Below, one piece after another: positions 1 through 6,110 of a DNA stretch of 12,405 nt. Numbering within the stretch: the first letter of the stretch is position 1; each line of letters begins with the position of its first letter. This DNA comes from Anaerolineales bacterium (GTDB taxonomy: Bacteria; Chloroflexota; Anaerolineae; Anaerolineales; E44-bin32). The notes under the pieces are model-generated. The model was not told the DNA's origin. It did no database searches and saw only the letters and a list, made by a program, of their open reading frames with translations. Made by a program: the position numbers and the translations under genes. Location: NCBI GenBank assembly GCA_011772595.1, contig WVZH01000318.1, positions 20,405 through 32,809 on the forward strand, in the 5' to 3' direction.

Positions 1-989
1 TCGCCCGAGGAGGCGCGCCGGACGCGCACGCTGGCCCAGGGATCAGCGCTAGGCACGCTGTCGTCGGCTATGATGGTGATCAGATTCAATGCGCCGACAG
101 TGCTCCATAACTCAACCTTCACTTTTGCGTTGGGATCTACAGTCCCCAGGGCGTTGTTAATGCGGTCTTCAAAGTGGTCGGCGATCTGTGATCCAGTAGC
201 GGCATCGATCGCTGTGTTGGTCCAGGGTGCCAGGTCAACCGTCGCGTAACTCGAGCCGTTGACACTGATCTCGAATTTGGATTGCGCTGAGCCCGAAACC
301 GGGTTGATCAACGCCTTCAAGGTGGTTTTAAGATCCCCGATACTTGTAGGTCGGCGGCTCTGAGAAAAGCCGGCGAAGCTCTCGGCGAAGTTGTTGATCT
401 TGGCGGTTGGGTCTTCAGGGTCGGCGGCGTTGAAGATGTCACTGTGCAATGCCAGGTCGATTAACTCCGAGCTTTGCGTGACGAATGTCGCTGCAAAACG
501 CGGCGAGGTGCGATCCATATTGAGATTGAGGAAAGACTCGCTCGCCGTCACCACGCCGCTTTCCTCCAAGATAGCGCGCAAGTTGAAGCTCTCATCCGGG
601 TTGGGGGTGTCGTAGTCGACCTCCAAACGGAGCGTGTTTGCCCACACACCCTCCGCCTTGGCCGTGGCGGTTAGGACATGATCTGCCCCATTCAGCGCCT
701 TGAGGCTCACCTCCGCTTTCTTGGCGCCCTTGGCCAAACGCACTACGTAGCAGTCTGTCCCACCGTTAGCGAAGAACAGGCGAACGCTATCCGCCAAATC
801 GCTCTTGGGATGCGGGTCACCGAACAGCCTGGCGTAATCCGCCAGGCTTAAAATGCGGACCGCCTTGTTGATCGGTCCCTTACTGGTTCGCCCAAGGAAG
901 GCCGCAATGGAGGTGGACACCCCGGTGATGGTATGCACACCGCTAGGCACTTCCTGGATGTATACGCCTGGATAACTCACTTGGACCAT
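1..989 (-). CDS. Contractile tail sheath protein (eCIS/phage-like), 3' end beyond window
   Basis: Sheath subunits polymerise around an inner tube and contract to drive it through a target membrane. Translating the minus strand from the ATG at 989 gives 329 open codons to the window edge. The N-terminus has the family signature PGVYIQE (residues 7-13), then a GVSTSIAAFLG segment and a stretch ending in FFANGGTDCYVVR. This matches the start of phage and eCIS sheaths. The later visible part (about residues 210-329) looks like the variable surface-exposed insertion. An AGGAGGAGGT ribosome site at 997-1006 lies 7 nt before the ATG and fixes the start. The upstream neighbours are a small unknown protein and a BTAD regulator rather than phage genes, so I favour an eCIS over a prophage. 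The tube, baseplate and AAA+ ATPase genes that would decide this lie outside. The sheath identity is firm and the eCIS assignment is inferred. Confidence 0.88.
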   Translation of the reverse strand, partial: MVQVSYPGVYIQEVPSGVHTITGVSTSIAAFLGRTSKGPINKAVRILSLADYARLFGDPHPKSDLADSVRLFFANGGTDCYVVRLAKGAKKAEVSLKALNGADHVLTATAKAEGVWANTLRLEVDYDTPNPDESFNLRAILEESGVVTASESFLNLNMDRTSPRFAATFVTQSSELIDLALHSDIFNAADPEDPTAKINNFAESFAGFSQSRRPTSIGDLKTTLKALINPVSGSAQSKFEISVNGSSYATVDLAPWTNTAIDAATGSQIADHFEDRINNALGTVDPNAKVKVELWSTVGALNLITIIADDSVPSADPWASVRVRRASSG

Positions 990-1051
990 GACAGTTACCT
1001 CCTCCTGTCCTTCTGAAGGTGGATCGTGAAGAGCGATGATCAAATGGACTG

Positions 1052-1080
1052 TTTATAAAATGCTCGCGCCTTTAGCGCGA
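1052..1080 (-). terminator. Terminator-like hairpin between the small gene and the sheath gene
   Basis: On the minus-strand transcript a perfect 6-bp GC-rich stem, TCGCGC and GCGCGA (arms at 1075-1080 and 1064-1069) with a 5-nt loop, is followed by GCATTTTATA. It begins 7 nt after the stop of the 95-residue gene and ends about 60 nt before the sheath ribosome site. The T tract is short and interrupted, so this may be a leaky terminator or an RNA processing or stability element that lowers sheath expression relative to the upstream gene. I see no good -35/-10 pair between it and the sheath start. Confidence 0.45.
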
Positions 1081-1087
1081 CACCTCG

Positions 1088-1375
1088 TCATATCTCCTGA
1101 TCGGCCAAGCACCCCCTTATGAATTCGGCGACGCGATCGCCGCTTTGAAAGCGGATCGAACGACCGGTTTGCTCGTGCGTGATGGCACCACGCACCAACT
1201 CCCCGTCCTGCTCAACCCACACACGCACAATGTAGGACCCATCGGATAAGCCAACTTTGCGACCGTCCGTGAGCAGAACCTGTCCGTTGAAGGTCTTGTT
1301 CTCTCCTGTGCGATGGACACGCAAATTGAACGTCACATAGTGCCCGATTTCCCGGTTTTTCAAGGATGCACACAA
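1088..1375 (-). CDS. Unrecognised 95-residue protein upstream of the sheath gene
   Basis: I do not recognise this family. The protein is short, soluble-looking and probably beta-rich, with no signal peptide or membrane segment. Its second half (about residues 47-90) alternates hydrophobic and charged residues, YIVRVWVEQ then LVRGAITH then IRFQSG, and ends in an amphipathic helix, VAEFIRGCL. The reading starts at a TTG codon (1375-1373) with AGGTAGGG directly in front, too close for a normal ribosome site. A second TTG four codons on (1363-1361) or a GTG at codon 14 could be the real start. It lies between the BTAD regulator gene and the sheath gene on the same strand and is bracketed by two terminator-like hairpins. 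Its place suggests a link with the injection system as an accessory or regulatory partner, but nothing in the sequence shows a function. Confidence 0.55.
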   Translation of the reverse strand: MCASLKNREIGHYVTFNLRVHRTGENKTFNGQVLLTDGRKVGLSDGSYIVRVWVEQDGELVRGAITHEQTGRSIRFQSGDRVAEFIRGCLADQEI

Positions 1376-1383
1376 CCCTACCT

Positions 1384-1425
1384 GAATCGAAAATCCCGGC
1401 TACTTGTCCGTCAGTGTAGCCGGGA
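1384..1425 (-). terminator. Strong intrinsic terminator (or attenuator) after the BTAD regulator gene
   Basis: A perfect 10-bp inverted repeat, TCCCGGCTAC (1394-1403) and GTAGCCGGGA (1416-1425), with a 12-nt loop. Read on the minus strand, the stem is followed at once by TTTTCGATT. This is a good intrinsic terminator 51 nt after the regulator's stop codon. It ends only about 18 nt before the TTG start of the 95-residue gene. Transcripts reaching the small gene and the sheath must therefore read through it or start very close by. I found no convincing promoter between 1426 and 1476. Confidence 0.75.
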
Positions 1426-1476
1426 GAGCTGTATGCATCCTGTCGTTTAATTGTAAATTCGCTGTAACCGCAAAGG

Positions 1477-2778
1477 CTAAATGGCTTCCTCGCTCCTTAT
1501 TCGCGCCGCCAATTCTTGCGTCACCTTCATCGGCTGCACGCCGAGTTCCTTCTGTAACAATCGCTCAAGATCTTGATAAAGTCGAAGCGCACGTGCTCTC
1601 TGACCATCCCGGACCAAGCAATGCATTAACAATCTGTACATATCTTCTCGCAGATCATCCAACGCCAGCACCTTTCGACAAAGCTGAGCAGCAGCCGTAT
1701 ATTTGCCACACTCAAAGTGCCAGGCAGCCAATCTGGCAAGTGAAATCAAGTATTGCTCTTCGAGCCGCATACGTTCTAACAGCGGCCAATCCTCGCCAAC
1801 GATCTCCGTAAGATAAGCACCCCGATACCATTCAAGTGCTTGTTCGTATTCAGTCGCTGCCAATTCCATGGACCCGTTCGATATGTGGATCGATCCCCTC
1901 TTGAAATGCATGTCAAATTTGGCGATGTCACATTCGATCGTTAAACGCTCGTGCAGGCGATAAGTATCGTTCTCGAAAATCACAACATTGTTCCCCAGTC
2001 CTGATTTTTCCAATGCACGGCGAAGTCTGCTGACGGCGATATGTAATTTTCCCGACGCCACATCGGGATCCTCATCAGGCCAGAGTGTCTCAAGCAACAC
2101 ATCCTTTGGGAATCGACTCCCCGGCTTCCCAACCAGGAGTTTGAAAATCGTCTGACCTTTTCGATTTGCACAGAGTGGAACAGATTCGCCGTTCTCTTTC
2201 GTAACAGCGAACTCACCCAGCATGCGAACGTGCAGCGTCCCATGGTCACCATCCTGAGAAGCACGCGATCCCTGCGCAGCCACGAAAGATGGATCAACGG
2301 TCATCGGGCTTGAACTCAATGCCCGATGGAGATGCTCTACTCCAGCGCGTAACTCCTCCTCAAGCCCCCGGATCTCCTCATTAAGGTGTGTGACTGTTCG
2401 AGCCACTCGCTTGCGTGCCTCCTCCGCCGCATACCAAGCCTTACCCAAATGTAACAATGTCTGGAGTAAAGGCACACATTGGGATAACCCTGAGGCACGC
2501 GCCACCGAAATTGCATGTTCGAACCACGACATCGCAGCACCCAGATTCTTCTCGTCCATAAGCGCCAATCCCATGTGCGTGGCGATCCAGCACACGATCG
2601 GGGCTTCTTCCTGCGAATACTCAAGTTCAATAATCTTTTGGTGATGCGTATTGGAGGCATACACCTCACCACGCTCAAGATCCTCGAGACAACGACGTAG
2701 AGAAGTTGCGAGTACATTTTCTTCAGGAAGTTTGTAGGTTGAGACGAGGCGGCCCTCCGCGAGAAGCATTAAACCCAT
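1477..2778 (-). CDS. BTAD-domain (SARP/AfsR-like) transcriptional regulator
   Basis: A DNA-binding regulator of 433 residues. Residues about 55-115 look like TPR-type helical repeats and 115-153 form a charged coiled coil. Residues 181-278 are an OmpR-type winged helix, starting LHVRMLGEFAV and including the LLETLWPDEDPDVASGKLH stretch and ISRLRR-like helix (SRLRRAL at 250-256). Residues 283-430 are the bacterial transcriptional activation domain with its helical repeats, ending LLQKELGVQP. In SARP proteins this pair binds direct repeats and recruits RNA polymerase. The N-terminal TPR and coiled-coil extension is unlike the short SARPs and could sense a partner protein. The ATG at 2778 has a GGGGG ribosome site about 10 nt upstream. 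There is no ATPase domain, unlike full AfsR. It precedes the small gene and the sheath on the same strand, so it probably controls the injection locus. That role is inferred from position only. Confidence 0.85.
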   Translation of the reverse strand: MGLMLLAEGRLVSTYKLPEENVLATSLRRCLEDLERGEVYASNTHHQKIIELEYSQEEAPIVCWIATHMGLALMDEKNLGAAMSWFEHAISVARASGLSQCVPLLQTLLHLGKAWYAAEEARKRVARTVTHLNEEIRGLEEELRAGVEHLHRALSSSPMTVDPSFVAAQGSRASQDGDHGTLHVRMLGEFAVTKENGESVPLCANRKGQTIFKLLVGKPGSRFPKDVLLETLWPDEDPDVASGKLHIAVSRLRRALEKSGLGNNVVIFENDTYRLHERLTIECDIAKFDMHFKRGSIHISNGSMELAATEYEQALEWYRGAYLTEIVGEDWPLLERMRLEEQYLISLARLAAWHFECGKYTAAAQLCRKVLALDDLREDMYRLLMHCLVRDGQRARALRLYQDLERLLQKELGVQPMKVTQELAARIRSEEAI

Positions 2779-3192
2779 TTCTTATAACCCCCTTTACAAG
2801 ACCCTGACAGAATCTCAGTGCGAATTCAGTACAAGATGAGGTGATAACCCGAGGGGGGATTATCAATAACAAATAAATTGGAGTAATTTTGTATTAATTT
2901 TACGATATCTCAATCAACGGATTCTCAACGTGCCAAAAGACATTTCTATCGACACACGGATCCTTGTCATCCAAAATCACGACTCAGATCAATGATGCAC
3001 TGCTTTAATCTGGTTGTTTGGCACCGATGAGCGTATTTATTTCGAGCAAGTGGGTTAAGTTGGAAATCAAGAAACGGGGCTTTATAGACTGCAAGACAGA
3101 GATGTAGATTCCTCTTCAGTCAGGTAGACCATAGCAGAGGACCTGTTAAAGGCGGATTGCTAGTCTTGAGATGATGGGATCTATTCAATTCC
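2779..3192. other. Intergenic region, 414 bp, no gene recognised
   Basis: This lies between the membrane-protein gene and the BTAD regulator, both read leftward. The stretch 2866-2920 is AT-rich. I see no open frame with a ribosome site and no tRNA. The only structure worth noting is the dyad at 2842-2865, listed separately. The region must hold the regulator's promoter, but no -35/-10 pair stands out. Confidence 0.5.
2842..2865. promoter_or_regulatory. Imperfect palindrome upstream of the BTAD regulator gene
   Basis: The arms TGATAACCC and GGGGATTATCA face each other over a short centre. The outer TGATAA (2842-2847) and TTATCA (2860-2865) match perfectly, and the C and G runs extend them with one bulged base. 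It sits about 65-90 bp upstream of the regulator's ATG, where an operator would be expected. It may bind the regulator itself or another factor. SARP proteins normally bind direct repeats, so autoregulation is not the obvious reading. Confidence 0.3.
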
Positions 3193-3624
3193 TCACCCAG
3201 CCTCGTAAAAAGCAGCGCCGGCGATGATGGCTATCGGAAGTTCGACCACCAAACTGAGGATATCGAACCCCGCGATAAACATCGGAATAAAACCCATATT
3301 CACGTTGTTGATCGAGAACGCAAGGATAAAAGCGAAAATGAACCCACTGGTAATTAACGCGTTTCGCGGCCCTACGCCAAACATCGGACGAAGCGCGGCA
3401 TATAGCCAGATCATCATGACACTGTTCAATGCTGCCACACCGATATTGATGCTGAAGCTCACGAGGTTCCATTCCTTCAAGCCAAGAGCTTCTCGACTCA
3501 CATTGAACATTCTGGGAAATAGGGTAACCCCGATGAGAGACTCCCATACAATTTCAACCAGGATGAATACCAGCAGTGTAACCAAGCCAGCAAGGATCAT
3601 TCGTCCGGTCCTTATGCGATTCAT
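3193..3624 (-). CDS. Small integral membrane protein, four predicted helices
   Basis: A 143-residue hydrophobic protein of no family I can name. Four membrane segments are visible at about residues 9-28, 55-78, 88-106 and 113-138, joined by short loops. The only charged patch of size is in the first loop (about residues 38-52). There is no enzymatic motif. An in-frame ATG four codons upstream (3636) lies inside the sequence ATGGAGGT, which is the ribosome site for the ATG at 3624 (GGAGGT, 5 nt spacing). I therefore take 3624 as the start. The gene begins 28 bp after the XRE gene and is surely co-transcribed with it. Pairs of a short XRE regulator and a small multi-pass membrane protein are common in bacteria, and the regulator often controls the pair. 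The function is unknown. Confidence 0.75.
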   Translation of the reverse strand: MNRIRTGRMILAGLVTLLVFILVEIVWESLIGVTLFPRMFNVSREALGLKEWNLVSFSINIGVAALNSVMMIWLYAALRPMFGVGPRNALITSGFIFAFILAFSINNVNMGFIPMFIAGFDILSLVVELPIAIIAGAAFYEAG

Positions 3625-3652
3625 TGGGACCTCCATTCTGAGCGCTTACACA

Positions 3653-3895
3653 CTACTCGTGTCCGCGTGCTTCTCCCTCAATCTCCGTGTCGTAGAGAAA
3701 TACATCTTCCACACCCATCTCGAATACCCTCGCAATTCTGAACGCTAGCTCGAGCGAAGGCGCGTACTTGGCAGCTTCGATGGCATGGATCGTCTGCCTG
3801 GTGCAGCCCACTCGCTGTGCAAGTTCCTTCTGCGTCATCTCTCCATGGTCGAAACGCAGCCGCCGGATCTTGTTTCTCAGGACCGTCTCTACCAC
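3653..3895 (-). CDS. XRE-family helix-turn-helix regulator
   Basis: An 80-residue single-domain DNA-binding protein. The helix-turn-helix is clear: TQKELAQRVGCTRQTIHAIE (residues 21-40), followed by the PSLELAFRIARVF helix (47-59) and the short tail EDVFLYD typical of the small YozG/YgzD-like group, which usually carries no sensor domain. Such proteins usually act as dimeric repressors. The start is a GTG at 3895-3893 with GGAGG 6 nt upstream. An ATG two bases away is out of frame. It leads a two-gene operon with the membrane protein downstream. The promoter at 4010-4038 contains a palindrome in its spacer, a natural site for autorepression. The family call is firm and the target is inferred. 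Confidence 0.88.
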   Translation of the reverse strand: MVETVLRNKIRRLRFDHGEMTQKELAQRVGCTRQTIHAIEAAKYAPSLELAFRIARVFEMGVEDVFLYDTEIEGEARGHE

Positions 3896-4009
3896 ATGCG
3901 TCCTCCGTTGCTTTCTCGTGTAGCCAGCCTGCCCTCTCTCACTAATACACGCTACAATGCAATCTCAGCCCGACCACCTGCGCTAAATTATGGGGTAACA
4001 TCCTTTAAT

Positions 4010-4052
4010 ATAGTAAAATATTTTTTACATCACGTCAAGTATTTTTTACCCC
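4010..4052 (-). promoter_or_regulatory. Promoter of the XRE/membrane-protein operon with embedded operator-like repeats
   Basis: On the minus strand TTGACG (4038-4033) and TACTAT (4015-4010) are separated by exactly 17 nt. This is a good sigma-70 type promoter pointing at the XRE gene, with about 108 nt of leader. The spacer and -10 edge hold the near-palindrome GTAAAATATTTTTTAC (4013-4028, 7 of 8 pairs). The nonamer ATTTTTTAC recurs 21 bp away (4020-4028 and 4041-4049), putting both copies on the same face of the helix on either side of the -35 box. GGGGTAA (3992-3998) and TTACCCC (4046-4052) form a wider inverted pair. Confidence 0.6.
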
Positions 4053-4309
4053 TTGAGCATAAGATAGAATTCGACCTTTCATCGAAATTTTGTAGACTCC
4101 GCTTCGACTAAGGTACGCCCTCGATCATGGCGCCACTTTCCTACCGATCCTATTTGCGAAGGGTTGCAAGATAGGTCAAAATGAAATCACATCATCCTTT
4201 CCAATGAAAATTCATGATCGGTAACCATGGAAGGCTAGTCTCCGATCTCGCTACACAATAGAATCACACAACGTCCGAACCACACACGCAGTCTCAGGAG
4301 GAGACCGAA

Positions 4310-5617
4310 ATGACCACAAAAGACCCAATCATCATTGTTGGCGCAGGAATCTCCGGTTTGACGGCCGCCTATGAACTGCAAAAGGCCGGCTGCGATGTGC
4401 TCGTACTCGAAGGGCTCGATCGCGTCGGCGGTCGCATGACCACCGTGGATTGGGGTGGGTTCAAGGTGGATGTGGGGGCGAAATTCGTCACCAGCTCGGA
4501 TAAGTCGCTACTCGACATGGTAAAGACCCTCGGTCTAGAAGGACAACTTGTTCGCGACGAGGGGGGTCTCACGATCACCATCTACCGTGATGGGAAACTA
4601 CATTCGGCAAATTTTCTATCGATCCCATCTTATTTCGGGTGGAGCGGCGTCTCACTCCGTGCACGTCTGGCGATGTTTAGGCTGATCCCCTACTTCTTGA
4701 GCATGCTGCGGTTGAAGAACGTCTACCACCTGGAGCAGGCGCCCGGTCCGGATCTCGATGAGACCTACGAGACGTTCTTCTACAAACACATCAGCGAAGA
4801 GATGTTCGAATATTGGGCTATCCCCATGTTTGAGGTGATGTGCTCCTACTCCGGAGAGGATGTCTCACGTAAAGCCTTTTTAGCCATGATGGTCGGCTAT
4901 TTGAACGCCGATTCGATCACTTTCAAGGACGGCGTAGGCGTGCTTCCGGATACGTTGGCGGATCGCTTCTCGGTCGAACTTAATGCCAGCGTGAAGCAAA
5001 TCGAGGTCCTGCCCGATGCCAGTGGCGCCAAGGTCAGGTATGAGAAGGATGGGAACGAGAGAACCCTCTCAGCGCGCGCCGTCGTCATTGCCGTCCCTGG
5101 AAATCACGTGTTGAAACTGATGGCTGAACCTCAACCTGCCTGGCGGCAGTTCTTCCCGCAAGTAGGTTACAGTACCGGCGCCCTTCACTACCATATCGCG
5201 GAGACGGATTTCGAACCTGAAGTCGTCGGCGCCTTCATCCCGCGCTCGTCGAAGTTGCCCATCAGCGGCGTAGGATTTGAACAGTACAAAGACGGCCGCT
5301 GGCTGATGCTATCCGATCCCAGCATTTACACCTTCAGCATGGAGAAACCTGAGGGGCAACTGATCCGGGAAGCCGTAGAGACGGCGACGATGATTTTTCC
5401 GGCTCTCGAGGGTAAATTCGTGGATCATTGTCTTTTCCGCTGGCGAGAGAAGGTGCCCACCTTCCGTCCAGGGTACCTGGATGCCTTAACCGAATTCTGG
5501 AAGGACCCCCAAGAGGATCCCGTCTTCTTCTGCGGTGACTACTTCGCAGGGCCGAGCACGGGTGGTGCGCTGTACACTGGAATGGAATGTGCTGCGCGCT
5601 TGCTCGCTCGTGTGTAA
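4310..5617 (+). CDS. FAD-dependent amine oxidase / protoporphyrinogen oxidase-like oxidoreductase
   Basis: A 435-residue flavoenzyme of the FAD/NAD(P)-binding amine oxidase superfamily. The N-terminal dinucleotide fold has GAGISG (residues 11-16), the ribose-binding acid in VLVLEG (E34) and the RVGGRM motif (38-43). The C-terminal FAD segment reads FFCGDYFAGPSTGGALYTG, about residues 408-426. These ends are shared by protoporphyrinogen oxidases, monoamine oxidases and phytoene-desaturase relatives. The central substrate domain does not settle the substrate. There is no signal peptide, so it should be cytoplasmic. The ATG at 4310 has AGGAGGAG 6 nt upstream. No haem or carotenoid genes stand beside it, and it appears to be monocistronic, divergent from the XRE operon. 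Roughly 180 bp of AT-rich DNA before it shows no clear promoter. The superfamily is firm and the substrate is open. Confidence 0.85.
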   Translation: MTTKDPIIIVGAGISGLTAAYELQKAGCDVLVLEGLDRVGGRMTTVDWGGFKVDVGAKFVTSSDKSLLDMVKTLGLEGQLVRDEGGLTITIYRDGKLHSANFLSIPSYFGWSGVSLRARLAMFRLIPYFLSMLRLKNVYHLEQAPGPDLDETYETFFYKHISEEMFEYWAIPMFEVMCSYSGEDVSRKAFLAMMVGYLNADSITFKDGVGVLPDTLADRFSVELNASVKQIEVLPDASGAKVRYEKDGNERTLSARAVVIAVPGNHVLKLMAEPQPAWRQFFPQVGYSTGALHYHIAETDFEPEVVGAFIPRSSKLPISGVGFEQYKDGRWLMLSDPSIYTFSMEKPEGQLIREAVETATMIFPALEGKFVDHCLFRWREKVPTFRPGYLDALTEFWKDPQEDPVFFCGDYFAGPSTGGALYTGMECAARLLARV

Positions 5618-5778
5618 GGGTATCGGCCTCCTGCCGCTTCTTTGGGCATCTTCTCCACCAGCTTGAGCCCCACACGACATTGCTCATCATCTCGCGCCGG
5701 GCTGTGACGAGTCCGATTGCCCCATAGACGAAATCCACGAACATTCAGGTCATCGGACGCGGTCTTCGGCTTGCCCCC
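5618..5778 (-). pseudogene. Possible coding remnant with a GFRLWGNRT motif (weak)
   Basis: On the minus strand a frame stays open from 5778 (a stop lies just upstream at 5781-5779) through codons reading LNVRGFRLWGNRT and then GLKLVEKMPKEAAG, before it runs antisense into the flavoenzyme gene. It has no proper start or ribosome site. The phrase GFRLWGNRT resembles the WGNRT/WGART signature in the C-terminal domain of contractile tail sheaths. The residues after it do not follow the usual sheath pattern, so chance is a serious alternative. I list it as a candidate relic only. Confidence 0.15.
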
Positions 5779-5838
5779 TTACGCTCTAAGCTGCCATGCA
5801 ATCCATCGATATGATTATGGTGGCTCATACCTTCCAAT

Positions 5839-5875
5839 TTAGGTAAAATTAGGTATAATTAACTTTATGTTTAGG
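5839..5875 (+). promoter_or_regulatory. TTAGGT direct repeats and -10-like box upstream of the metal operon
   Basis: Two tandem 10-bp units, TTAGGTAAAA (5839-5848) and TTAGGTATAA (5849-5858), lie back to back. A third TTAGG is at 5871-5875. The second unit runs into TATAAT (5854-5859), a consensus -10 box, but no good -35 sits 16-18 bp before it. TTAGGT resembles the half-site of DtxR/IdeR-type metal regulators, whose full sites are inverted rather than tandem. With a metal transporter operon downstream, metal control is a reasonable guess. The leader to the oxidase start would be about 245 nt. Confidence 0.4.
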
Positions 5876-5933
5876 CGGAATTATATTTTTGTTCAGGGCT
5901 CGCACATTAAATCACTGTGACCAGAGATCTTTT

Positions 5934-6000
5934 AGAACCAGTGAAGGGATCGAAGGCTTCGAAACCTGGCATCTCACGCCGGATTGGCCAGCATGGTTCT
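5934..6000 (+). other. Possible folded leader RNA before the multicopper oxidase gene
   Basis: Three nested inverted repeats occur in the leader. An outer stem pairs AGAACCA (5934-5940) with TGGTTCT (5994-6000). Inside it are the 13-nt palindrome TCGAAGGCTTCGA (5950-5962) and a hairpin CTGGC/GCCAG (5966-5970 with 5987-5991). Together they could make a three-way junction. It does not match a riboswitch class I know, and the stems are short. The rest of 5618-6110 shows no gene apart from the weak minus-strand remnant. Confidence 0.25.
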
Positions 6001-6110
6001 GAAGAGTTGGTACTCCCCGTAGTGGCCTCGGTCAGGCTTGAAAACTTTCCTCCCCAAGTAATCTGAGGGCGTTCAGGAAGTCAAGGATGCGAGCTCTTAA
6101 AGGAGACATT

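Noticed and set aside
1404..1811. Plus-strand 135-codon open frame opposite the 3' end of the BTAD gene
   Set aside because: There is no ribosome site, it begins in the terminator hairpin region, and it is antisense to a conserved domain.
3224..3748. Plus-strand 174-codon open frame antisense to the membrane protein and XRE genes
   Set aside because: It is longer than the sense gene but lacks a ribosome site and recognisable domain, and it is opposite two well-supported genes with ribosome sites, an HTH motif and a promoter.
5745..5828. Minus-strand 27-codon ORF beginning MSHHNHIDGLHG
   Set aside because: A GGAAGG sits almost on the ATG, the peptide matches nothing, and it overlaps the weak sheath-like frame. 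There is too little to call it a gene.
6087..6110. Earlier ATG for the multicopper oxidase, eight codons upstream
   Set aside because: It has no ribosome site, while the ATG at 6111 has AAAGGAG at 5 nt and puts the twin-arginine motif at a normal distance from the N-terminus.
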